From positions 1-49,373 of the forward strand of contig JANQLZ010000135.1 of NCBI GenBank assembly GCA_028280325.1: 49,373 nt of DNA, written 5' to 3'. The notes below the pieces were generated by a model. That model worked only from the letters and a program-made list of their open reading frames with translations, searched no databases and was not told the origin of the DNA. Positions 17,472 through 24,532 of the stretch are shown here, one piece after another (position 1 is the stretch's first letter; every line of letters begins with the position of its first letter). This DNA is from Bacillota bacterium (GTDB lineage Bacteria; Bacillota; UBA994; PWPR01). The translations under genes and the position numbers were made by a program.

Positions 17472-18635
17472 CTATAGGTTTTTAGAATTATATAAAGGTG
17501 ACATGGCCCGCAGCTTTTCGACTATTTGCGTCAATTCGCTGACTACATAATCGATATCCTCTGCCGTAGTACTCACCCCTAATGTCATCCGCAATGAACC
17601 ATGGGCCTGTTGGTGATCCATACCCATATTCATTAAAACATGTGAAGGCTCCAATGAACCAGAGGTACACGCCGAACCACTTGAAACAGCCACTCCGACC
17701 ATATCCAGACTCAGGATTAACGATTCTCCTTCAATATACAAGAAGCTCATATTTACATTTCCGGGCAGCCGGGCTGTAGCGTGCCCATTGAGCACTACCT
17801 CAGGAATATTTTCCCTGATACCCTGAATTAAACGGTCTCGTAAACCGGTAATGCGTTTCATATTTTGATCTAAATCGGCTATAGCCAGCTCTAAAGCTTT
17901 GGCCATACCCATTATTCCCGCTACATTCTCTGTGCCCGGTCTTATTTTTCGCTCCTGGCCACCACCATGGGTTATGGGCTTGGGCCTGACACCCTTTCTG
18001 ACATACAGAGCACCTATCCCTTTGGGACCGTAGAACTTGTGTGCCGACAGTGTCAGCATATCTACGCCCAAATCTTTAACATCGACAGGTATACTGCCAA
18101 CTGCCTGAACCGCATCGGTATGAAACCAGACCCCAGCTTCTCTGGTAATACTGGCAATCTCCTTAATTGGCTGGATGGTACCTACCTCATTGTTGGCATA
18201 CATTATTGTAACCAGTACTGTATCTGGACGTAAAGCCTTTCTCACATCTTCAGGATTTACCTGTCCGTATTCATTGACCGGCAAATAAGTAACCTCATAA
18301 CCCTGCTTTTCTAAGTACTGACAAGCATCAAGAACTCCGTGATGCTCAACCGATGAAGTAATAATATGCATACCCTTTTTAGCCTCAACTGTCCCGAAAA
18401 TTGCCAGGTTGTCTGCTTCAGTTCCGCCAGAGGTGAAAAATATTTCTCTGGGCTCGGCTCCGATATACTGGGCAATTTCTTCTCTGGCCTGCTCGACTGC
18501 CTTTCGTGAAGTCCGGCCCCATTGATGGATACTGCTGGGATTGCCCCAGGCCTCAGTAAAGTAAGGCAGCATTGATTCCAATACTTCTTTCCGTACCGGG
18601 GTAGTTGCACTATGGTCTAAATAAACCTTTCTCAT
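17472..18635 (-). CDS. iscS: Cysteine desulfurase, IscS/NifS family
   Basis: A 387 aa PLP enzyme that removes sulfur from cysteine for cluster and tRNA-thiolation pathways. Visible: the N-terminal YLDHSATTPVR, the PLP lysine in LSAHKFYGPKGIG and the catalytic cysteine loop SSGSACTSGSLEPSHVL near 325-340. It begins 3 bp after iscR with AAGGAG upstream. Confidence 0.96.
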   Translation of the reverse strand: MRKVYLDHSATTPVRKEVLESMLPYFTEAWGNPSSIHQWGRTSRKAVEQAREEIAQYIGAEPREIFFTSGGTEADNLAIFGTVEAKKGMHIITSSVEHHGVLDACQYLEKQGYEVTYLPVNEYGQVNPEDVRKALRPDTVLVTIMYANNEVGTIQPIKEIASITREAGVWFHTDAVQAVGSIPVDVKDLGVDMLTLSAHKFYGPKGIGALYVRKGVRPKPITHGGGQERKIRPGTENVAGIMGMAKALELAIADLDQNMKRITGLRDRLIQGIRENIPEVVLNGHATARLPGNVNMSFLYIEGESLILSLDMVGVAVSSGSACTSGSLEPSHVLMNMGMDHQQAHGSLRMTLGVSTTAEDIDYVVSELTQIVEKLRAMSPLYNSKNL

Positions 18636-18638
18636 TGT

Positions 18639-19058
18639 TTAACACTCCTTTTCGTTGGCCATTTGCACCATATCTGCCAGCGTTGTCTGGTTTAACACAT
18701 TTAACATGCTGTTTTGCAGTTTAGCCCAAACTCTGCGGGTAACACACTGGCTTGATCTGCCACAGGTTTCTTCTGAATAAAGACAATTGACAGGAAGAAT
18801 AGGGCCTTCAACTGCTCTTATGATATCTCCAACAGAGATGTTTTCAGTCTTAGATCGCAATAGATAACCGCCATAAGCGCCTCTAATGCTGTCAACTAAC
18901 CCTGCCCGGCGCAAATCCCTAAAGATCTGCTCCAAATATTGATCTGACAGGCCCTCTGCCATAGCTATTTCTCTTATCGATAAAGGTTTTTCGCCACGGT
19001 TTAAGGCCAGCTGCAACATGGCTCTCGTCGCATACTGCCCCCGAGTTGACAATTTCAT
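18639..19058 (-). CDS. iscR: Rrf2-family Fe-S regulator IscR
   Basis: A 139 aa winged-helix repressor (MKLSTRGQYATRAMLQLA; helix-turn-helix SIREIAMAEGLSDQYLEQIF; wing SIRGAYGGYLL). Cys92, Cys99 and Cys105 form the expected [2Fe-2S] site, so DNA binding should depend on cluster status. It is first gene of the isc operon. Two near-identical 20 bp sites in its leader are likely autoregulatory operators. Confidence 0.94.
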   Translation of the reverse strand: MKLSTRGQYATRAMLQLALNRGEKPLSIREIAMAEGLSDQYLEQIFRDLRRAGLVDSIRGAYGGYLLRSKTENISVGDIIRAVEGPILPVNCLYSEETCGRSSQCVTRRVWAKLQNSMLNVLNQTTLADMVQMANEKEC

Positions 19059-19080
19059 TAAATCACCTCAAATACGGTTA

Positions 19081-19140
19081 ATTCAGATCAGTTTACTATG
19101 AATTAGGGTCAAAAAAATAAATTCTGACCAATTTACTCTG
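19081..19140 (-). promoter_or_regulatory. Duplicated operator in the isc leader
   Basis: On the coding strand CATAGTAAACTGATCTGAAT (19081-19100) and CAGAGTAAATTGGTCAGAAT (19121-19140) share 16 of 20 bases and are exactly 40 bp apart, putting them on one DNA face. They lie downstream of the promoter's -10 box and before iscR, the layout for repression by its own product. Confidence 0.7.
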
Positions 19141-19150
19141 CTTTAATACC

Positions 19151-19180
19151 ATTATAATTGTATATGATGCCCAATGTCAA
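19151..19180 (-). promoter_or_regulatory. Promoter of the isc operon
   Basis: On the minus strand TTGACA (19175-19180), an 18 bp spacer and TATAAT (19151-19156). The start site would fall near 19144, immediately before the first operator repeat. Confidence 0.8.
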
Positions 19181-19283
19181 CTAAAGGAATCCATTAGTTG
19201 AGCCAGTTGGAAGTACAAGCTCACTGAAAAACACTTAAAGTAAATTTTAAAGCATAATCAGCTAAAAAATATTTAATTATATA

Positions 19284-19440
19284 GCATTTTCAGGAATGAA
19301 AATGACTACTTTTTGAAGGCTGTTGAAAATGTTTGCTGTCAAGGCGCTAGGTTCTGCGCAAAAGGAGGCTATACGAGGTAGTATGCCGAGTGCGCAAAGA
19401 ACCGTATAACGCAGAGAGCAGACTTTTTCAGCAGCCTGAA
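19284..19440 (-). repeat. Hairpin repeat, copy G with left extension
   Basis: A member of the dispersed palindrome family with centre GGCT-ATAC-GAGGTA-GTAT-GCC (19367-19387), second arms TGCGCA/TGCGCA and TTCT/AGAA, boxes CAAGGCGC and AACGC, and outer ends GGCTGTTGAAAA (left) and TTTTTCAGCAGCC (right). It stops 1 nt from the stop codon of the thioredoxin-like gene. A left extension from 19284 is shared with the half-copy at 21843-21926. Confidence 0.75.
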
Positions 19441-19441
19441 G

Positions 19442-19699
19442 CTATTGAGCAAGCTCCAGCACCTGCTGCAGTTTCTCTTTTGTTGGAACCCCTTCATGAA
19501 CCTTTTGATTATTGACATAATAAGTTGGAACATAGTAATAATCGTACTGATCAGCCAGGTCAGGCTCAGCCTGCTCATCGATCATTTTTATCTCTATGGC
19601 CTGGTATTTAGGATTATTTTCCATTAATTCAGCCATGATCTTAAGTGCTTTCTGGCAATGTGGACAGTTCTTTAGCATAAACATGGTTACTTGTTTCAT
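19442..19699 (-). CDS. Small thioredoxin/glutaredoxin-like protein
   Basis: An 85 aa redox protein. The active-site motif CPHC lies near residue 12 in FMLKNCPHCQKALK, and the cis-proline region is YVPTYYV near 56-62. It is likely a cytoplasmic disulfide reductase or thiol donor. The frame opens at 19717, but GAAAGG is well spaced to the ATG at 19699 (MKQVTMF), chosen here. It is monocistronic and its 3' end abuts hairpin repeat G. Confidence 0.87.
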   Translation of the reverse strand: MKQVTMFMLKNCPHCQKALKIMAELMENNPKYQAIEIKMIDEQAEPDLADQYDYYYVPTYYVNNQKVHEGVPTKEKLQQVLELAQ

Positions 19700-19838
19700 A
19701 TTTTTACGACCTTTCATTGATTAAATTTAACTGCACCTTTATTATACACATTTTCAATAAATATAGCACCTATTATTTATTTTATTTATATTAAGTATAA
19801 TTTTTTTGTATAATAAGGTGTTCATTATCGTGGTTGTT

Positions 19839-20963
19839 TTAATGGGCTTTGAAATTGTACTGCGGCCTAATCTGATCGACAATAGTGACAGTATCCTGGA
19901 TAAAACTTGTGATTTTTTTAATCGGTTTATAAGCCATGGGGCTTTCATCCAGGGTTCTGCTGGTTACCGAGGTAGTGTATACGCTTTTCATTTCCTGTTT
20001 AAATTCAGCCATACTCAGACTCTTTTTTGCTGCACGGCGAGAAAGGATTCGGCCAGCTCCATGAGGGGCAGAGTAATTCCACTCGGCACAGCCTTTACCC
20101 AACGCAATCAACGAACCGTCTCGCATATTCAGTGGAATAATCACCTTTTCACCCTGATGAGCTGAAATAGCACCTTTTCGAATTATGTTATCCTGTAAAC
20201 TGATATAGTTATGAATCGTAGTAAATCTTTCTATCTCAGAATAATCCAAGCCCAAATGCTCCACTATTTTTTTACTCATTACTTTTCTGTTAAAAGCAGC
20301 AAAGTCAACTGCCACCTGCATATCTGACAAGTATTCCTCCATATGCCGGCCCTGCAGATAAGCCAGTTCTCTGGGCAGAGAATTACTCTTAATCTGCTCA
20401 ACACAAAGCCTTTCAGCCTTTTTTTGATGGTGTTCGGCAACTTTCAACCCAAAATTCCGACTGCCGCTGTGGATTACCAGATATTTATTCCCGCTCTGAC
20501 TAACAGCGATTTCGATAAAATGATTTCCACCACCCAAGCTGCCGGCAGACAACAGATCTCGCTGGTGATTTGAGCCGACTCTGGTAGAAACCTGCCGGAC
20601 TTTTTCCTTAAAATGCTTGCTCCAGTACGGGGTTGCCTGCTTATTAATCCTGAACCCATGGGGAATATTACTGCCTATGAAGGAATTGAGGCGTTGGTAG
20701 TCGATCTGCAGCCGTCCTAAACAACATACCTCTAGCCCACAGCCAATATCAACACCAACTATATTGGGCACTACTTTATCAAGCAGCCTGGCGGTAAAGC
20801 CGATAACACATCCGGCTCCGGCATGCACATCAGGCATGATCCTTACCTCACTTCCAGCAAAGTGAGCTTGATTTAAAAAAGTAAGGACCTGCTGTTTGGC
20901 CTTGGCATCTATTTCTGTAGCATAAATCACAGCGCTGTCAGCGCTGCCTGTAATCCTCATCAT
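19839..20963 (-). CDS. rtcB: RtcB-family RNA ligase
   Basis: A 374 aa ligase that joins 2',3'-cyclic-phosphate or 3'-phosphate ends to 5'-OH RNA with Mn2+ and GTP. Motifs: PDVHAGAGCVIG near 43, VGVDIGCGLEVC near 70, GGGNHFIE near 155, HSGSRNFG near 178, and APHGAGRILSR near 310 with the histidine expected to accept GMP. It is shorter than archetypal RtcB (about 410-480), as in the compact bacterial subgroup. One base separates it from the acetamidase stop and there is no strong RBS, so translation is probably coupled. No archease gene nearby. Confidence 0.92.
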   Translation of the reverse strand: MMRITGSADSAVIYATEIDAKAKQQVLTFLNQAHFAGSEVRIMPDVHAGAGCVIGFTARLLDKVVPNIVGVDIGCGLEVCCLGRLQIDYQRLNSFIGSNIPHGFRINKQATPYWSKHFKEKVRQVSTRVGSNHQRDLLSAGSLGGGNHFIEIAVSQSGNKYLVIHSGSRNFGLKVAEHHQKKAERLCVEQIKSNSLPRELAYLQGRHMEEYLSDMQVAVDFAAFNRKVMSKKIVEHLGLDYSEIERFTTIHNYISLQDNIIRKGAISAHQGEKVIIPLNMRDGSLIALGKGCAEWNYSAPHGAGRILSRRAAKKSLSMAEFKQEMKSVYTTSVTSRTLDESPMAYKPIKKITSFIQDTVTIVDQIRPQYNFKAH

Positions 20964-20964
20964 A

Positions 20965-21840
20965 TCAGTAAATGTCTTTCTTGCTGAGCACTGCTCTGAC
21001 GGTCATTTGGGGATTGACCAACTGGCAAATGCGCAGATCCATTTTAGCACTGAGCAGCATATAGGCTTGGTTGAAGTTATATGTTTTTTGGCTCAGTAGC
21101 CAGTCCAAAAGCCCTGCCGCCGCTCTTTCACAAGCTGTTCTTAAGGTTTCGCCATATCCAATTGCCATAACCTCATCCTTGTTGGTCAGAAAAGGCATAT
21201 TATACTGCTGATTCTTGATCAGTGAAACCCTGACCAATACCTCAGCTGCACATTCAAAACCTGTTCCACATATCTCGCCATCACCCTGAAGAGCGTGGAC
21301 ATCACCGATTGCCAGCAATCCGCCGTCAACATTGACAGGCAAATACAAGGTGCTGCCCGCTTTAATATCCTTACAATCCATATTACCACCATGAGCCCCG
21401 GGCGTTCCACATGGCACCGCCTCCTGCAACGGGGCAGTTCCGATGACCCCGATCATTGGTTCAATCGGGTAAACCTGTTCTCGATAATAGGCCAGCCCAT
21501 TTTTAATCGAGATAACCTCTGTTTGTGAGGATTTAACCTCAGCCCCCAGTAAACCTAAATTGGGAACTGCTACAGTTACCGCAGTTTCGGCGACATCAAT
21601 ACTTAAAATCTCAACCTGCAAAGTGTCGCCGGGCTCAGCTCCTTTGATATATACCGGGCCCGTGGCCGGATTAATCTGCCCAAAATCGATGTCTGCAACT
21701 AAATCCGCATTGGTTTTTAGCTGCCCCTGAAAACAGTCATTGGTTACAAAACAAATAATACTGCCCGGATCAGCTTCCATAACCGGTTTATTCAGCTTGT
21801 CCATTCGATAAATATACTTATCTTTGGTAATTGTTATCAT
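20965..21840 (-). CDS. Acetamidase/formamidase family protein
   Basis: A 291 aa amidase of the FmdA/AmdA family, which hydrolyses short amides to ammonia and carboxylate. Visible: GPVYIKGAEPGDTLQVEI near 65, CGTPGAHGGNMDCKDI near 145 and LPVNVDGGLLAIGDVHALQGDGE near 165, containing the conserved GD.HA.QGDGE metal/active-site segment. AAAGGAGG is best spaced to the ATG at 21840; a GTG at 21843 is possible. The RBS and leader come from a half-copy of the hairpin repeat. It is co-transcribed with rtcB. Confidence 0.9.
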   Translation of the reverse strand: MITITKDKYIYRMDKLNKPVMEADPGSIICFVTNDCFQGQLKTNADLVADIDFGQINPATGPVYIKGAEPGDTLQVEILSIDVAETAVTVAVPNLGLLGAEVKSSQTEVISIKNGLAYYREQVYPIEPMIGVIGTAPLQEAVPCGTPGAHGGNMDCKDIKAGSTLYLPVNVDGGLLAIGDVHALQGDGEICGTGFECAAEVLVRVSLIKNQQYNMPFLTNKDEVMAIGYGETLRTACERAAAGLLDWLLSQKTYNFNQAYMLLSAKMDLRICQLVNPQMTVRAVLSKKDIY

Positions 21841-21842
21841 CA

Positions 21843-21926
21843 CATAACCTCCTTTGGCGCAGAACCTAGCGCCTTATAAACATTTTCAACAGCTCTGCTG
21901 TCATTTTCCTTTCTGAAAATGCTTTT
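21843..21926 (-). repeat. Half-copy H of the hairpin repeat forming the acetamidase leader
   Basis: The minus strand aligns with 19284-19376 of copy G. Shared blocks include GCATTTTCAG, GAAAATGAC, CTGTTGAAAATGTTT, AAGGCGCTAGGTTCTGCGC and AAAGGAGG-TAT. The match ends at the acetamidase start codon, so the repeat provides its Shine-Dalgarno sequence. Confidence 0.75.
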
Positions 21927-22012
21927 GAAAATCAATTAATTGTTAGTAACTTATACTTTTATATTTAACTTTAAGTTTTTTTATCTTTGATCAGCCCCCA
22001 GGTGTGGGCGTT

Positions 22013-22729
22013 TTAATGGGCTAACAATGCTAATAATATACCCGAAATAAAGCCGATTCCGGTATACAGGCGGGCCTGCTGCCAGGCTTCGGGGATTAGT
22101 TCGTCTACAACGATATAGGCCATGGCTCCCGCCGCTATTGCCAGGGCGATCCCGATAAATGCTTCATTTATGCTTAAAAACATCATCCCTACCAAAGTGC
22201 CAATCGGGGTAAAAATCCCTGCCAGCAGACAGATCAAAATTATCAAGCCTCCATGCATTCCACCAGCACATAACGGAACTGCCAAACCCAGCCCCTCGGG
22301 AATATTGTGAAGGGCGATGGCCAGAGCAATTACCGCTCCCAGTTCAGGCGCTGCCTGATATCCGGCACCAATAGCTAAGCCTTCAGGGAGATTGTGCAGG
22401 GCTATACCCAAAGCCACGAACAGCCCCATTTTAACGTATTCATTGGTATTGCTTAACCGCTGATTCTTATGCAGGTGAGGTACAATCAATTCCAGTCCCA
22501 GCATAATAATTATACCCAGACCAAAACCACCAATCACCCCCAGGGCAGTGGTGTATTCTATCGCTTCAGGCAATAAGTCAAATAAGACTACTGCTGTCAT
22601 AACCCCAGATGCTAACCCCAGCATTAAAGGGATATGTTTGTCAGACTGCTTTTTGCTGATAATTAAAGCCAATAACCCTCCACCTACAGTAGCCAGGCCG
22701 GATATTGCACTGTATAGCAAAACTCTCAT
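22013..22729 (-). CDS. ZIP-family metal transporter
   Basis: A 238 aa integral membrane protein with about eight hydrophobic segments. The two metal-binding motifs HNLPEGLAIG (about 110) and HNIPEGLGLA (about 142) define ZIP/ZupT-like importers of Zn2+, Fe2+ or Mn2+. A histidine-bearing loop (PHLHK) precedes the first. The ATG at 22729 (MRVLLYSA) has GGAGTGGAG upstream; a GTG at 22738 is less well spaced. No metalloregulator gene adjacent. Confidence 0.9.
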   Translation of the reverse strand: MRVLLYSAISGLATVGGGLLALIISKKQSDKHIPLMLGLASGVMTAVVLFDLLPEAIEYTTALGVIGGFGLGIIIMLGLELIVPHLHKNQRLSNTNEYVKMGLFVALGIALHNLPEGLAIGAGYQAAPELGAVIALAIALHNIPEGLGLAVPLCAGGMHGGLIILICLLAGIFTPIGTLVGMMFLSINEAFIGIALAIAAGAMAYIVVDELIPEAWQQARLYTGIGFISGILLALLAH

Positions 22730-22863
22730 ATTCTCCACTCCATTTAGGCACTTGTTTATTTACACTTCATTCTCCATTATATGTGCGATAAAGCAATGGT
22801 ATTATTCGTAAAATTGCGGTTACAAGCTATTAAAAAACTATGGTTACCCATAGTTTTAAAGTA

Positions 22864-24159
22864 CTATTTACACTTACACTTATCCATCATAATATTTAAA
22901 ATCGCTTTATCAGTATTGACCATTCCCGGATTACTGATTTTGCCGATGTTTTTAATGCATTCTTCTGCTGTTCTGCCGACTATGCCGTTGGAACAGGGTA
23001 CAACCAGGCCATTCATAATCATCAGCGCATGCCGAACTGCAGTAGCAACGCCGCTGGCAACTTTTAAGGCGCATCCTGGCTTGGCTCCATCACAGATTGC
23101 TCCAATTATATCAGCGGTCAGGCTGCTCACTAACTGCTGAGTCTCGCAGGCACCGCCATTCATTAGGTGAATTATACCGGCAGCAGAGCCAATCGGAGCT
23201 GCTATAGTACAGGAACACAGAGCAGAGAGCAAGCCAATTGAGCTCTTAACCTTGATCGTCAGCAACTGGCTAATAGCCAGGGCCTTTAACAGCTTAATAC
23301 CTTTAATATTCATTTCCTTAGCAGCGACGTAAACCGGAACAGTAGCAGTTATACCCTGGTTACCACTGCCATTGGTAGTCATAACCGGCATTGAGTAGCC
23401 CCTCATCCGGGCATCGGAAGCTGCCGCTGCATATAAAGCTGTGGTATTGGCCAGATCTTTAGCCAATAAGCCTTTATCTATTAACTGCTTCATATTAGCT
23501 CCAACACTCAGCCCCGGGCCCTTTTCCAAGCCTATTTCAGCTGCCCGATAATTCATCAGAGCCCCATCAAGTAAAAACTGTAATTCCTGTTCCTCACAGG
23601 ATTCAACTGCTTCAATCAGCTCGGCAATACTATGTTTGCAGACGATACTTTTTTCGGCATTGTTTGTTTCAAAAGAGCCGCAGTTTTTGCTGAATAATAC
23701 TCTGTTGTTGGCTTCCAGTCGGACCAGGTTGTCGTGCTTTTCAATAATCTCGGCCAGGCCGTGTCCCTGATCTGTTGCTACTTCAGCAACAATATGCAAC
23801 AGGCCAGGTTCGCCAAAGACCTCAACCTCAACGCTATTGGCTGTAAGCAGCTCTTCCATTTGCTGTAGATGGGCCTCAGTAATATCCTTCAGCACCTCCA
23901 AACCAGCATCAGCATTGCCGCCAACTGCGCCTACGGCAGCAGCAATATCCAGGCCAATTTTACCGGTATTGGGAACATACACCCCCATGCCGTTCTTAAA
24001 AATATTAGGGTCAGTTTTTACCTGGACTTTACGAACATTACCTCCTGCTGCCTTGGCAGCATAAGCAGTAGCTAAAGCTACAGCAACAGGCTCAGTGCAG
24101 CCCATAGCCGGGCTTATCTGATTCTTTATAACAGCTAAAAGTGCTTTCTTTAAATCCAT
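22864..24159 (-). CDS. cyuA: L-cysteine desulfidase / serine dehydratase-like, UPF0597 family
   Basis: A 431 aa protein of the CyuA/YhaM family, whose members degrade cysteine to pyruvate, sulfide and ammonia with a [4Fe-4S] cluster. Visible: ISPAMGCTEPVAVALATAYA near 15, MTTNGSGNQG near 262, and conserved cysteines in LSALCSCTIAAPIGSAAG, GAICDGAKPGCALK and VVPCSNGIVG. It is expressed from its own promoter with a leader of about 185 nt that folds into a multi-hairpin structure. AAAGGGTGAG precedes the ATG. In an anaerobe it would limit free cysteine or release sulfide. Confidence 0.88.
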   Translation of the reverse strand: MDLKKALLAVIKNQISPAMGCTEPVAVALATAYAAKAAGGNVRKVQVKTDPNIFKNGMGVYVPNTGKIGLDIAAAVGAVGGNADAGLEVLKDITEAHLQQMEELLTANSVEVEVFGEPGLLHIVAEVATDQGHGLAEIIEKHDNLVRLEANNRVLFSKNCGSFETNNAEKSIVCKHSIAELIEAVESCEEQELQFLLDGALMNYRAAEIGLEKGPGLSVGANMKQLIDKGLLAKDLANTTALYAAAASDARMRGYSMPVMTTNGSGNQGITATVPVYVAAKEMNIKGIKLLKALAISQLLTIKVKSSIGLLSALCSCTIAAPIGSAAGIIHLMNGGACETQQLVSSLTADIIGAICDGAKPGCALKVASGVATAVRHALMIMNGLVVPCSNGIVGRTAEECIKNIGKISNPGMVNTDKAILNIMMDKCKCK

Positions 24160-24213
24160 AAGCTCACCCTTTATTCACTTTCATTTGTATTTTTTCTGTG
24201 TTTTAGAAACATT

Positions 24214-24348
24214 ATCAGGGCTTAAGTTAACGTTTGGCAAATGCCACTGCTCAGGCTTCGATAATTACAGCAAAAATGACTTAGTTAAGCCTAAGAGCTC
24301 TGCACGTTACTGATTGAATTCTCAGAGACTCATTCAGTAAGCCCTAAT
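24214..24348 (-). ncRNA. Structured 5' leader of cyuA, candidate riboswitch
   Basis: The transcript would start near 24343 with GGGCTTA, which pairs with TAAGCCC (24218-24224) to close the domain. Enclosed hairpins are TTACTGA/TCAGTAA (24334-24340 with 24307-24313), GCTC-AGGCTT / AAGCCT-GAGC with a two-base bulge, and TGGCA/TGCCA. A competing CTTAG/CTAAG hairpin overlaps the second. No known riboswitch signature was recognised and no terminator follows. Pairings were found by eye. Confidence 0.45.
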
Positions 24349-24349
24349 C

Positions 24350-24379
24350 ATTATAGCATACCCGGACACCCTAATGTCC
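24350..24379 (-). promoter_or_regulatory. cyuA promoter with inverted repeat
   Basis: TATAAT on the minus strand (24350-24355). A dyad GGACA-CCCTAA-TGTCC (24364-24379) covers the spacer/-35 region, where a regulator could block polymerase. No good -35 hexamer is seen, fitting an activator-dependent or regulated promoter. Confidence 0.5.
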
Positions 24380-24475
24380 AAACAATTAAACGATCTGCTA
24401 AGGCAAATCGTTACCTTATCAATATACAATAATAAACACCATCACTAGCAAGGGCTGGCTTTTTCATAATACTAA

Positions 24476-24508
24476 CTAAAAAGCCCGCTGCCTCAGGGGC
24501 AGCAGGCT
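24476..24508 (-). terminator. Terminator of the M24/CysK-like operon
   Basis: On the minus strand AGCCTGCTGCC pairs with GGCAGCGGGCT around a 5-nt loop and is followed by TTTTTAG. Confidence 0.85.
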
Positions 24509-24532
24509 AAACACATTCATGGATTAACTGCT

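Noticed and set aside
24214-24348. T-box or other known riboswitch in the cyuA leader
   Set aside because: No GGTGG-type antiterminator bulge, no terminator hairpin, and no other familiar consensus.
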